The position numbers were made by a program, and so were the translations under genes. From Alistipes sp. (lineage in GTDB: Bacteria > Bacteroidota > Bacteroidia > Bacteroidales > Rikenellaceae), in NCBI GenBank assembly GCA_021201825.1, contig JAJQED010000017.1, forward strand, positions 1 through 64,000: a stretch of 64,000 nucleotides of DNA, in the 5' to 3' direction. The notes under the pieces were generated by a model. It saw only the letters and a list, made by a program, of their open reading frames with translations. It did no database searches and was not told the DNA's origin. This document shows positions 25,623 through 34,954 of this stretch, in pieces. The first letter of the stretch is position 1, and every line of letters begins with the position of its first letter.

Positions 25623-27708
25623 CGGCTGGGGACGTTTGGTTGTAGTAGTCATACAAGGCCGTCTGGCTGCGTACGGGCTCCGACCCGTCCGACGGGCGGC
25701 GGATGTACATTTTCTTTTCGGAGCGGGTCAGCATCCGGGCTTTGACGTTATCGCTCCATTCTATTTCGAAGACGTCGCAAACGGTCTTGCGCAACCGTGG
25801 CTGTAAAATCGGCACTGCCGCCTCGATACGGCGGTCGAGGTTACGGGTCATAATATCGGCGCTGCTTATATAAACTTTAGGGTTGCCGCCGTTGCAGAAT
25901 ATCATGAACCTGGCATGTTCCAGCAAAGCATCCACTATGCTTATAACCTCGATATTGCCGTTTTCGGGCGGCCTGAGCGAACACGCCCCGCGGACTATCA
26001 GCCTGAACCTGACCCCGACCTCGGAGGCACGGTAAAAGTTAAGTATCATCCCCTCGTCCGTAAGGCTGTTGAACTTGCCGTAAAGGAACGCCTCCTGACC
26101 CTTACGGGTATTCTTTATCTCCTGCTCCAACAGGAAGTTTATATCGTCGCGCAGGTGGTACGGCGAAACCATCATCCGACGGAAGTCCGGCTGACGGGCA
26201 AACGGGTTATCCAGTATGTCGAAAAGTTTCTGGGCGTCGTGTACGATATCGGCATTGCATGTAAGGAGCCCGAAATCGCTGTACAGGCGTGCTGTCGCCT
26301 CGTTGAAGTTACCGGTTCCCGCGTATACGTAGCCCTTGCGTCCTTTGGCCCCCTCCCGTCGTTCGACCAGTATTATCTTGCAATGCACCTTGAGGTCCTC
26401 CGTGCTGTGGATCACGCGTATATTCTCGGATTGGAGCAGGTTGGAATCAAGGATATTTTTCTCCTCGTCGAACCGGGCCTTTAGCTCCATCATTACCGTT
26501 ACCCGCTTGCCGTTCTTGGCCGCGTTGACCAGGGCGTTTATAACCTTGGAATGCTCTGCCGTACGGTAAAGGGTGATGGAAATCGATTCTACCTGCGGGT
26601 CGATAGCCACCTCGCGCAGGAAATCGATAACATGCTGGAACGTATGGTAGGGAAAGTTCAGCAGTATATCCTTTTTGCGCATCGTTTTCAGGATGCTCGT
26701 ATAGGGTACGATGTCTGGATGCAGCATCGGCTTGGGCTTTTTGCTCTCCAGTTCGGGCCGGATAGAGGGGAAGTCCATCAAATCGGACATCATGTGGTAA
26801 CGCCCGCCCGGATTGAGCGTCTCCTTGAGGCGCAGGCCCAGTTTGCTCGCGATAATGTTCAAAAGGTCGGGCGGCATCTCCTTATCGTATATCAGCCTTA
26901 TAGGGTGGCCGTGGTGACGTTGGGTCAGACCGGTCTCCATCTTTTCGACGAAACTCTTGTGCACGTCGTCGTCCAGCGAGAACTCGGCATCCCTGATTAT
27001 CTTGAACGTATAGGCCGAGATGTTTTCGTAGGTGAACATGAAAAATATCTCCTCGAGGCAGAGCCGTATGATATCGTCGAGGAAGATCACGTCCGTGCGG
27101 CCCGCCTGCTCGGACGGCAGGACCACAAACCGTGGGCACGCCTCGCTGACCGGGATCTGTATTACGGAGTAGCGGAACGGCTGGTTGCTCTTGCCGGTAT
27201 CCATCCTAACGGCAAGGTATATCTTCCCGTCGGGCAGGAAAGGCATCTTCTCCGATTTGCGGATAATCAGCGGCACGATGCGCGGGGAAACGACCGAAGC
27301 GAAATATTCCTGGCAGAACTCAACCTGCCGCTGGCTAAGTTGTTTTTCGTTCACGAAATGGACGTTCTGCCCGGCCAGCTCGTCCAGGACATTGTCGTAG
27401 GTCCGCATAAACATCTCCTGCAACTGCCACACCTTGAGGTTGATCCTTGAAAGCAACTCGGTGGGTGTGAAGCCTCCGGTGAGCCTGCGGTGCTTCTTGC
27501 GGCGGGTCTTCTCCATACGCAGGATATTGGCCACGCGGACCTTTATGAACTCGTCCTGGTTATTAGAAAAGATACCGAGGAAGCGCAGCCGCTGCATAAG
27601 CGGCACGTTCGGATCCTGGGCCTCCTGCAGAACCCTCTCGTTGAAATGCAGCCAGCTTAGTTCCCTGTTGTAGAATTTAGAGGCGTTGCTGTCGTTAAGA
27701 CCACTCAT
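25615..27708 (-). CDS. ppk1: Polyphosphate kinase 1
   Basis: Makes polyphosphate from ATP at the inner membrane face. At 697 aa it is the expected PPK1 length. The N-terminal domain begins YNRELSWLHFNERVLQEA, a PPK1 signature. The catalytic region contains IRVIHSTEDLKVHCKIILV, carrying the autophosphorylated histidine region, and YAGTGNFNEATARLYSDFG (PLD-like fold). The C-terminus has DIMTRNLDRRIEAAVPI. All key motifs appear intact. It is the first gene of a ppk1-ppx operon with a -7 box about 50 bases upstream. Confidence 0.97.
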   Translation of the reverse strand: MSGLNDSNASKFYNRELSWLHFNERVLQEAQDPNVPLMQRLRFLGIFSNNQDEFIKVRVANILRMEKTRRKKHRRLTGGFTPTELLSRINLKVWQLQEMFMRTYDNVLDELAGQNVHFVNEKQLSQRQVEFCQEYFASVVSPRIVPLIIRKSEKMPFLPDGKIYLAVRMDTGKSNQPFRYSVIQIPVSEACPRFVVLPSEQAGRTDVIFLDDIIRLCLEEIFFMFTYENISAYTFKIIRDAEFSLDDDVHKSFVEKMETGLTQRHHGHPIRLIYDKEMPPDLLNIIASKLGLRLKETLNPGGRYHMMSDLMDFPSIRPELESKKPKPMLHPDIVPYTSILKTMRKKDILLNFPYHTFQHVIDFLREVAIDPQVESISITLYRTAEHSKVINALVNAAKNGKRVTVMMELKARFDEEKNILDSNLLQSENIRVIHSTEDLKVHCKIILVERREGAKGRKGYVYAGTGNFNEATARLYSDFGLLTCNADIVHDAQKLFDILDNPFARQPDFRRMMVSPYHLRDDINFLLEQEIKNTRKGQEAFLYGKFNSLTDEGMILNFYRASEVGVRFRLIVRGACSLRPPENGNIEVISIVDALLEHARFMIFCNGGNPKVYISSADIMTRNLDRRIEAAVPILQPRLRKTVCDVFEIEWSDNVKARMLTRSEKKMYIRRPSDGSEPVRSQTALYDYYNQTSPADA

Positions 27709-27760
27709 AATCGTTCCTGTTATAGCTTTTGTATAAGCCGGGTAGCCTTGTGTATTTTTA

Positions 27761-27768
27761 CAAAACTA
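27761..27768 (-). promoter_or_regulatory. Candidate -7 element of ppk1
   Basis: TAGTTTTG on the minus strand matches TAnnTTTG, 52 bases before the ppk1 ATG. No TTTG is seen at -33. Confidence 0.35.
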
Positions 27769-27865
27769 AGAAACAATAATTGTTCCTGCGAAAAAATCGC
27801 ACGGTTACGGCGCTCGGAGGTGGTTATTTAATATTTAGTTAACCTGCCGCATGCGACAGGGGCCA

Positions 27866-28393
27866 TTACCGGTTGCCGGGTTTGATCCCTTTTATTCCGC
27901 GGCTGTAGAGTTCCTCGATGCGGTTGAAGTCTTTGGCGCTCCTGGTGCGGAAGAGAAGCGCGGCGATACAGATACCTATGGCGAGACAGAATAGCAGGGA
28001 TGAGGTCAGGATGAAATTGTATGCCATATCCTGCAGTAACCCAGATGTGTCCTGCCCCGGACCGGCTTCATAAACCCGTATCCCGGCGAGCATCGTACGG
28101 TAGGCATATAACCCCGGTATCATGGTTATGCACGCAGGCAGGGTGAAGACCACGGGCGGGGTATGTATCCGGTGGGCCAGCACAAGCCCCGCCAGCCCTA
28201 TCAGCACGGCTCCGCACAGGGTGGAACTTACAAGGCCGAAACCGGCCTGTAAAAGCACGAAGCGCAGGGCATGACCCATACCGCCGAGCAGGCCCGCCAC
28301 GGGTATTGCCCTGCGCGGGGTCTCGAACAGCAGGGCGAACCCGGCCGCCACGAAAAAACTAAGGAACGCGTCCCTCAATACCTCCGGTGCCAT
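27866..28393 (-). CDS. Threonine/serine exporter subunit, ThrE C-terminal domain (DUF3815)
   Basis: A 175-aa integral membrane protein with four to five hydrophobic helices. It contains VVFTLPACITMIPGLYAYRTM, characteristic of the DUF3815/ThrE_2 half of threonine/serine exporters. In Corynebacterium ThrE both halves are fused; here they are separate genes three bases apart, as in many Bacteroidota and Firmicutes. The two products are expected to form one inner-membrane exporter. The substrate is inferred from the family only. Confidence 0.88.
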   Translation of the reverse strand: MAPEVLRDAFLSFFVAAGFALLFETPRRAIPVAGLLGGMGHALRFVLLQAGFGLVSSTLCGAVLIGLAGLVLAHRIHTPPVVFTLPACITMIPGLYAYRTMLAGIRVYEAGPGQDTSGLLQDMAYNFILTSSLLFCLAIGICIAALLFRTRSAKDFNRIEELYSRGIKGIKPGNR

Positions 28394-28396
28394 CCG

Positions 28397-29182
28397 TCAG
28401 AAATTATTTATACCAATCAGTGTCATACTTATAAACATCCCGACGGCTATCGAGAGCAATATAAAGCTCCCCAGCACTCCACGGGCTACGGCCGTCGGGT
28501 AATAACCCTTCACCAGGTCGATTATACAGTTTATCAGCGGCACCCCCGGAATGAGGAAAAGCACCGCCGTGGCAACGGCAGTATCCGGATTGGAACCCAG
28601 CCCGAACAGGGCGTCCAGCCCCGATATCACCGTCGTAACAAATGCCGCACAAAGAATGGCCACCATAAGGTTGAACCGGTGGGTGACCATGGTCTGGCGC
28701 AGGATAAGCCCAAGGAATGCGGCAACAGCCGCAATGCCGCCGTCCACAATGTTCCCTCCGGCAAGCAAGCACAGGCATCCACAGGCAACGGCGACACCGA
28801 CACGGATAAGCCACACATTATGACGCGGCGTACTGCGTACCATCTCGACCTGGCGTTCGAGCTCCCGGAAGCTCATGGCTCCCTCGTAATATTTCCATGT
28901 TAAGAGGCTTACCTGTGTGACGATCCCGAAATGGGTGCCGTGATGAACTACCCGCTTTATTGCCGTTGCGGTACTGCGCGGATCGGACCTGTCGGTAACG
29001 GTGACGGACAGGGCCGTGAACGAAAAGAAGATTTCCATGTCAAACCCCGCTTTTTCCGCGATCCGCTGAACGTTGCGGTCCACCCTGTCGCAGTGGGCGC
29101 CGGACTCCATCAGCATGGTCCCCACCCCGAGTATCAAGCCGGCAAATTCGCGCGGGTCTATTTTCTCCTTACATTCGGCCAT
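28397..29182 (-). CDS. Threonine/serine exporter subunit, ThrE N-terminal domain (DUF1212)
   Basis: A protein of about 261 aa. A soluble N-terminal part (FAGLILGVGTMLMESGAHCDRV) carries the ESGA motif conserved in ThrE. About five transmembrane helices follow, including LFLIPGVPLINCIIDLVKGY, another family motif. The ATG at 29182 (MAECKEKIDPREF) is preferred; the ORF-track start is a TTG. It is first of the two-gene exporter operon and divergent from the TetR regulator, with about 200 bases between them. Confidence 0.88.
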   Translation of the reverse strand: MAECKEKIDPREFAGLILGVGTMLMESGAHCDRVDRNVQRIAEKAGFDMEIFFSFTALSVTVTDRSDPRSTATAIKRVVHHGTHFGIVTQVSLLTWKYYEGAMSFRELERQVEMVRSTPRHNVWLIRVGVAVACGCLCLLAGGNIVDGGIAAVAAFLGLILRQTMVTHRFNLMVAILCAAFVTTVISGLDALFGLGSNPDTAVATAVLFLIPGVPLINCIIDLVKGYYPTAVARGVLGSFILLSIAVGMFISMTLIGINNF

Positions 29183-29381
29183 CCCTGACAACATCGCATT
29201 TTCCGGGTGCAAAGATAATCATATTCCATGCAAAACCCCGCCGGAATATCCCAGATGCCGGAAATTCCTTCCGGACACATAGCGGAGAAAAAAAGGTATA
29301 AAATTTGGAAATTATTAATAATCTACTTTAATTTGTGCAATTAATAGACTTATTAAATAATTCCATTAACATAATATACGA

Positions 29382-30020
29382 ATGACTACCAAGTCCGAAG
29401 AGAGCCCGGCACACGGGCAGAACATGGAAGAGAAAATACTCTCGGCGGCAGAGCGGCTTTTTTTCCGCAAAGGCTTCTCCATGACCTCCACTACCGAGAT
29501 TGCTCGCGAAGCCGGATGCAACCAGGCATTGGTCCATTACTACTACAGGACCAAGGAGAAACTGTTCCAGGCCGTGCTGGGTGGCAAGGTCAAAAATGCT
29601 TTCCGGCAGTTCATTTCGATGGAGGTCATGGATGGGACGTTCACCGAGAAACTCGTGAAACTTATCGGCATACATTACGACACGATCCGGGAAAACTCCG
29701 ACATGGCGTTGTTTTTGATAACCGAATTCACGCGTAATCCCGGTATGTTCAGTAACGTACTGGACGAGGTAAGGAACGATGCCGGCGACGCGTTCACAAT
29801 ATTCAAGCGTGAACTGGAAGAGGAGATAAGCGCCGGACGCATCCGCCCCATTGCCATCGAGGATCTAATCCTGAACGTCGTCTCGCTAAACGTATTCCTG
29901 TTTATCGTCAAGCCGGTCTTCGGCCGGATATGGAACGTCGGGGACGAGGAGCTGGAAGCCCTCATAAATAAAAAGAAGAGCGATGTAGCCGATTTCGTCT
30001 TAAACAGTTTACGCCCATAA
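29382..30020 (+). CDS. TetR/AcrR family transcriptional regulator
   Basis: A 212-aa dimeric repressor. The N-terminal helix-turn-helix reads RLFFRKGFSMTSTTEIAREAGCNQALVHYYYRTKEKLFQA, a textbook TetR DNA-binding domain. The C-terminal ligand domain is variable, and its inducer cannot be predicted. It starts a seven-gene operon and probably represses it in response to a substrate of the encoded pump. The next gene begins six bases after its stop. No clear operator palindrome was identified by eye in the upstream AT-rich leader. Confidence 0.92.
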   Translation: MTTKSEESPAHGQNMEEKILSAAERLFFRKGFSMTSTTEIAREAGCNQALVHYYYRTKEKLFQAVLGGKVKNAFRQFISMEVMDGTFTEKLVKLIGIHYDTIRENSDMALFLITEFTRNPGMFSNVLDEVRNDAGDAFTIFKRELEEEISAGRIRPIAIEDLILNVVSLNVFLFIVKPVFGRIWNVGDEELEALINKKKSDVADFVLNSLRP

Positions 30021-30026
30021 TACGAT

Positions 30027-31286
30027 ATGAAAAAAACGATCTTATTACTGCTCATAGCCTGCCGGGGATTACTCTGTTACGGGCAGCTTACAATCGAGCA
30101 GTGCTATGAACTTGCCAGGGAGAACTATCCCGTGATCGCCCGGTACGGGCTGATAAACCTCAGCGAAGATTACGACCTGTCGAACGCCTCCAAGGCATAC
30201 CTGCCGCAATTTTCGCTTTCCGGCAGGGCGACCTACCAGACGGACGTAACGAGCATTCCCATATCCATCGAGGGCTATGATCTGCCGTCGCTTAGCAAGG
30301 ACCAGTACCAGATTCTGGCCGAGGTGTCGCAGAATATCTGGGACGGGGGCACGACCAAAGCCAACAAGGAAGCCATACGGGCGCAGGCAGATGTGGACCG
30401 CTCGCAGTTCGAGGTAGATATGTATGCCATCAGGGACCGTATCAACGACCTGTTCTTCGGGATCCTGCTGCTCGACGAGCAGATAAGGCTGACCGGCCTG
30501 TATATCGATGATCTGGAGATCAGCTACCAACTCGTTATGAGCTATATGGCAAACGGGGTAGCCAACCAGGCCGATGTGGATGCCGTGCGCGTCGAACAAC
30601 TCTCCGCCGGACAGAACATGACGGAGCTGCAGACCAACCGGCATGCTTATGTGAAAATGCTCTCCGCCTTTATCGGGTACCGGTTAGAGGATGAAACAGA
30701 ACTGGTAAAACCACCGGTCGCCGCTCCTCCATACACGGGCCTTGCAATCTACCGGCCCGAAATGGACCTTTATGACGCTATGGAACGGCAGGTTGAAACC
30801 CGCAGGCTGGCGATACGGGCGGCAAATATGCCACAGTTCGGGGTATTTCTTCAGGGAGGTTACGGGAAGCCGGGGCTGAACATGCTATCCGACAAGTTCA
30901 AGACTTACGCTCTCGGCGGGGTTCGGCTATCGTGGAACTTCGGTAATTACTATACGCGTAAAAACAACCTGCTCAAAATCGAGTCCGGACTGCGGGAAGT
31001 GGACGTGCAAAGGCAGACGTTCCTGTTCAACAACAGCCTGCAGCAAACCCAGCTCGAGGGACAGTACCGCAAATACCGGGAGATCATGGCCGACGACGAT
31101 GAGATAATCCGCATGAGGGCCAACATCGTCCGGGCCTCGCGGGCCAAACTGGAGAACGGCACCATAGCGGTCACCGACCTGATGCGGGACATGATATCCG
31201 AGCAAAACTCGAGGGTCAACAAAGCCCTGCATGAGATTGAACTGCTGCAGACAATATATTCGATTAAAAACCTGACAAACAATTAA
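30027..31286 (+). CDS. TolC-family outer-membrane efflux protein
   Basis: A 419-aa outer-membrane channel with signal ILLLLIACRGLLCYG. The TolC fold is indicated by the early TIEQCYELARENYPV helix and long amphipathic coiled coils (RDRINDLFFGILLLDEQIRL, SRAKLENGTIAVTDLMRDM). It would form the exit duct of the tripartite exporter encoded with it. Length and helix pattern are normal. It is followed after two bases by the HlyD-like adaptor. Confidence 0.9.
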   Translation: MKKTILLLLIACRGLLCYGQLTIEQCYELARENYPVIARYGLINLSEDYDLSNASKAYLPQFSLSGRATYQTDVTSIPISIEGYDLPSLSKDQYQILAEVSQNIWDGGTTKANKEAIRAQADVDRSQFEVDMYAIRDRINDLFFGILLLDEQIRLTGLYIDDLEISYQLVMSYMANGVANQADVDAVRVEQLSAGQNMTELQTNRHAYVKMLSAFIGYRLEDETELVKPPVAAPPYTGLAIYRPEMDLYDAMERQVETRRLAIRAANMPQFGVFLQGGYGKPGLNMLSDKFKTYALGGVRLSWNFGNYYTRKNNLLKIESGLREVDVQRQTFLFNNSLQQTQLEGQYRKYREIMADDDEIIRMRANIVRASRAKLENGTIAVTDLMRDMISEQNSRVNKALHEIELLQTIYSIKNLTNN

Positions 31287-31288
31287 AG

Positions 31289-32188
31289 ATGAAACCCGTA
31301 TATTATCTTCCCATCGTATGCCTGGCGATACTTGCCTGCCACCGAAACAAATACAATCACGACGCCTCGGGAACGTTCGAGTCTACCGAGATCATCGTAT
31401 CGTCCGAAGCTACGGGACGCATCATGTGGTTGGAAATCACCGAGGGGGATGTACTCCAACTGGGTCAGCAGGTCGGACTGGTTGACACCATACAGCTTCA
31501 CCTGAACCGGGTGCAGCTGGAAGCAAACCGCAAGTCGGTCGGCAGCCGCGTGCTGGACATTCCGCAGCAAATAGCGGCGACCCAGGAGCAGATCGCCACG
31601 CAGCAACGCGAACGCGAACGTACCCAGCGCCTAATCGAAGCCAACGCGGCCAATACCAAACAGCTCGACGATATCGACTCCAATATAGCCGTGCTCCAAA
31701 AACAGTTGGCCGCCCAACGGGAAAGCTTTCAGAGTAGTAACAGCAGCGTCTCGGGGGAATCGGCCGGGGTAGAGGCCCAGATAGAAGCGGTAGAGGACCG
31801 CATAGCACGCAGCCGCATAACCAGTCCGATTTACGGGACTGTACTGGTGAAATACGTCGAAGCGGGGGAATATACAACTACAGGGATGCCGCTATTTAAG
31901 ATCGCCGACACGGACAATATGATACTGCGCGCGTATGTGACCAACGGACAGCTGTCGATGATAAAGGTAGGCCAGCAGGTGGATGTCTATGCCGACTTCG
32001 GCGACGACGGGTCGCGGGTCTATACCGGCACGATTAGCTGGATTTCCGACCAGGCGGAATTTACCCCTAAAACCATACAGACAAAAGACGAACGGGCCAA
32101 CCTGGTCTATGCCGTCAAGATATCCGTCGCCAACGACGGTTACCTGAAGATCGGCATGTACGGGGACGTTAACTTCAACTTCCTATGA
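31289..32188 (+). CDS. HlyD-family periplasmic adaptor lipoprotein
   Basis: A 299-aa membrane-fusion protein. The signal ends CLAILAC, so it is probably lipid-anchored at the inner membrane. The biotinyl-lipoyl halves are ATGRIMWLEITEGDVLQLGQ and RITSPIYGTVLVKYVEAGEY, separated by a coiled-coil hairpin (residues about 70-165, rich in Gln and Glu). A beta-barrel domain follows. It resembles YbhG/YhiI adaptors of ABC exporters. It overlaps the first ATPase gene by four bases (ATGA). Confidence 0.9.
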   Translation: MKPVYYLPIVCLAILACHRNKYNHDASGTFESTEIIVSSEATGRIMWLEITEGDVLQLGQQVGLVDTIQLHLNRVQLEANRKSVGSRVLDIPQQIAATQEQIATQQRERERTQRLIEANAANTKQLDDIDSNIAVLQKQLAAQRESFQSSNSSVSGESAGVEAQIEAVEDRIARSRITSPIYGTVLVKYVEAGEYTTTGMPLFKIADTDNMILRAYVTNGQLSMIKVGQQVDVYADFGDDGSRVYTGTISWISDQAEFTPKTIQTKDERANLVYAVKISVANDGYLKIGMYGDVNFNFL

Positions 32189-33090
32189 CAGCCGTAACCG
32201 CGAACGGTTTGGAGAAAGCCTACGGGCAGGTGCAGGCGCTGGCCGGAGTGAGCCTCGACGTGCCTGCCGGGGAACTGTTCGGGATAATCGGGCCGGACGG
32301 TGCGGGCAAGACCACGCTGTTCCGGATACTGACCACCCTTATACTGGCCGACAAAGGAACGGCGGAGGTGGTGGGGCTGGATGTGGTGAACGATTACAAG
32401 GAGATCCGCAAAAAGGTCGGGTACATGCCCGGTCGTTTCTCGCTCTATCAGGACCTGACCATGGAAGAGAACCTGAGCTTCTTCGCCACCTTGTTCAATA
32501 CCACGATAGAGCAGAATTACGACCTGGTCAAAGATATCTACGTCCAGCTCGAGCCGTTCAAAAACCGCCGGGCCGGGGATCTGTCCGGGGGGATGAAGCA
32601 GAAGCTGGCCCTATGCTGTGCTCTGATCCACAAACCGGAAGTGCTCTTTCTGGACGAACCTACCACGGGTGTAGACCCCGTATCGAGGAAAGAGTTCTGG
32701 GAAATGCTCGGGCGGTTGAAAGTGCAGGGGATAGCCATACTGGTTTCCACCCCCTATATGGACGAGGCGAGCCTATGCGACAGGATTTCGCTGATCAACG
32801 ACGGGAAGTTCCTGATGACCGACTCCCCGCAGAAGATCATAGATTCATACCCGGAAACGATTTGGGCCGTATCGGGCGATAAGATGCCGCGGCTGCTTAC
32901 CGCCCTGCGCAAAATACCCGGTGTTAAGACCGCCTTTGCGTTCGGCGACGTTCACCACGTCACCGTGGACAAGGGGCTAACTACCGGCGAGCTTAAACAA
33001 ACGCTTGAAAAGGACGGCTACACCAATGTGGAAGTCAAAGAGATAAAACCCGGAATAGAGGACGTTTACATGCTGCTTGCGGGAAAATAG
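32185..33090 (+). CDS. ABC exporter ATP-binding protein 1
   Basis: A 301-aa ATPase. Walker A is GPDGAGKTTLF (the PDG form seen in YbhF-type pumps), the signature is LSGGMKQKL, Walker B is VLFLDEPTTGVDP, and the switch region is VSTPYMDEA. A C-terminal extension after residue 225 resembles the regulatory tail of ABC-2 exporters. It works with the second ATPase encoded next; in E. coli YbhF the two are fused. The switch His is replaced by Pro-Tyr context (STPYM), common in the first half of YbhF-like pairs. Confidence 0.93.
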   Translation: MTAVTANGLEKAYGQVQALAGVSLDVPAGELFGIIGPDGAGKTTLFRILTTLILADKGTAEVVGLDVVNDYKEIRKKVGYMPGRFSLYQDLTMEENLSFFATLFNTTIEQNYDLVKDIYVQLEPFKNRRAGDLSGGMKQKLALCCALIHKPEVLFLDEPTTGVDPVSRKEFWEMLGRLKVQGIAILVSTPYMDEASLCDRISLINDGKFLMTDSPQKIIDSYPETIWAVSGDKMPRLLTALRKIPGVKTAFAFGDVHHVTVDKGLTTGELKQTLEKDGYTNVEVKEIKPGIEDVYMLLAGK

Positions 33091-33093
33091 GTT

Positions 33094-33837
33094 ATGGAAA
33101 ATATCGTAATACATACCGACGGGCTGACAAAGAAATTCGGTGATTTCACCGCTGTCGACCACATTTCGTTCGACGTTAAACAGGCGGAGATATTCGGCTT
33201 CCTGGGTGCGAACGGGGCGGGAAAGACCACCGCCATGCGCATGTTGTGCGGCCTGAGCAAACCGACCTCGGGCAAAGCCACGGTCGCCGGGTTCGACGTC
33301 TACCGCCAGAGCGAACAGATCAAGAAGAACATCGGGTATATGAGCCAGAAATTCTCGCTGTATGAAGACCTTAAAGTGCGGGAGAATATACGGCTTTTCG
33401 GGGGTATCTACGGGATGACCGACAAGCAGATAGCCGAGGGTACCGACCGGATGCTCGATTCGCTGGACTTCCAGCAGGAGAGAAATACTCTGGTCAAATC
33501 GCTCCCGCTGGGGTGGAAACAAAAGCTGGCGTTCTCGCTGGCCATATTCCACAACCCGAAGATCGTCTTCCTAGACGAACCCACGGGGGGCGTAGACCCG
33601 GCGACCCGACGCCGCTTCTGGGAGCTGATATACGATGCGGCCGAGAAAGGGATCACCATCTTCGTTACAACACATTACATGGACGAGGCGGAATATTGCA
33701 ACCGGGTCTCCATCATGGTCGACGGACGCATAGACGCACTGGATTTCCCGCATAACCTGAAGGAGCGGTATCATGCGGGGAGCATGGACGAAGTATTCCA
33801 ACAAATTGCCCGCAAGGCCAAACGGGGGGACAATTAG
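33094..33837 (+). CDS. ABC exporter ATP-binding protein 2
   Basis: A 247-aa ATPase with Walker A GANGAGKTTAM, Walker B VFLDEPTGGVDP and switch VTTHYMDEAEYC. The ABC signature is degenerate (LPLGWKQKL in place of LSGGMKQKL), as in the C-terminal half of YbhF-like pumps. That implies an asymmetric heterodimer with ATP-binding protein 1, with one full and one weaker catalytic site. It sits three bases after protein 1 and two bases before the first permease. Confidence 0.92.
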   Translation: MENIVIHTDGLTKKFGDFTAVDHISFDVKQAEIFGFLGANGAGKTTAMRMLCGLSKPTSGKATVAGFDVYRQSEQIKKNIGYMSQKFSLYEDLKVRENIRLFGGIYGMTDKQIAEGTDRMLDSLDFQQERNTLVKSLPLGWKQKLAFSLAIFHNPKIVFLDEPTGGVDPATRRRFWELIYDAAEKGITIFVTTHYMDEAEYCNRVSIMVDGRIDALDFPHNLKERYHAGSMDEVFQQIARKAKRGDN

Positions 33838-33839
33838 CC

Positions 33840-34952
33840 ATGAAACAGTTCTTCGCATTCGTACGAAAGGAGTTCTACCACATCTTCCGGGACCGGCGGA
33901 CGATGCTCATTCTGCTGGCCATGCCCATCGTACTTATAATCCTGTTCGGGTTTGCCATCACCACCGAGGTAAACAATATCCGGATGGGTATATTCGCCCC
34001 CTCGAACGACGATCTCACGCGCCAGATCACCGACCGGTTCCAGTCGAACCCGTACTTCGACCTGGTAGCGTTCGTCACCGATCCCCAGCAGATCGAGACC
34101 TTGTTCCGCAAAAACGAGGCGGATATCGTGCTGGTTTTCGAAGAAGATTTCCAGAATAACCTGCTCCATACCGGTACTGCCGCCGTACAGCTAATTATAG
34201 ACGGGAGCGAGCCGAACACTGCATCCACGATAAACAATTACACTTCGAGCGTGCTGTCCTATATCCAGCAGGAACTGGCCGGCACGAGCAGTGTTAGCGG
34301 CGGGTTCGCCATAGTGCCGCAGGTAAAACTGTTGTACAACCCCCAGATGAAGAGTTCCTATACGTTCGTTCCCGGGGTGATGGGGCTTATCCTGATGCTG
34401 ATCTGTGCCATGATGACCTCTATCTCCATCGTACGGGAAAAGGAACGGGGAACGATGGAGGTATTGCTGGTTTCCCCCATGCGGCCGATCGGCATTATAC
34501 TGGCCAAGGTGGTGCCTTATTTCTGCATATCGGCGTTCAATGTAGTGACGATCCTGCTTCTTGCCGTCTACGTACTGGACGTCCCGCTGGCCGGAAGCCT
34601 GTTCTGGATATCGGTCCTATCGCTGATCTATATCTTCGTGGCGCTGGCCCTGGGGATAATGATATCTTCGGTCGTGGACAACCAGGTCAGCGCCATGCTC
34701 GCATCGGCTATGGGATTGATGATGCCGGTCATGATCCTCTCCGGGATGATATTCCCGATCGAGAACATGCCCAACATATTGCAGTGGCTTTCCAATATCG
34801 TTCCGGCGCGGTGGTATATTACGGCGATCAAGAAAGTGATGATCGAGGGGCTGCCCGTGCGGTTCATCCTAAAGGAGCTGGGGATACTCAGCCTTATGGG
34901 TGTCGTTCTTATCACCGTCAGTTTGAAACTCTTTAAAAACAGACTCGAATAG
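33840..34952 (+). CDS. ABC-2 type permease 1
   Basis: A 370-aa inner-membrane protein of the ABC-2/YhhJ-YbhS type. One N-terminal helix (MLILLAMPIVLIILFGFAI) is followed by a large periplasmic domain of about 140 residues and five C-terminal helices. EKERGTMEVLLVSPMRP is the family coupling motif before the membrane block. It probably pairs with permease 2 to form the translocation path for a drug-like or lipid-like substrate. Confidence 0.9.
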   Translation: MKQFFAFVRKEFYHIFRDRRTMLILLAMPIVLIILFGFAITTEVNNIRMGIFAPSNDDLTRQITDRFQSNPYFDLVAFVTDPQQIETLFRKNEADIVLVFEEDFQNNLLHTGTAAVQLIIDGSEPNTASTINNYTSSVLSYIQQELAGTSSVSGGFAIVPQVKLLYNPQMKSSYTFVPGVMGLILMLICAMMTSISIVREKERGTMEVLLVSPMRPIGIILAKVVPYFCISAFNVVTILLLAVYVLDVPLAGSLFWISVLSLIYIFVALALGIMISSVVDNQVSAMLASAMGLMMPVMILSGMIFPIENMPNILQWLSNIVPARWYITAIKKVMIEGLPVRFILKELGILSLMGVVLITVSLKLFKNRLE

Positions 34953-34954
34953 CC

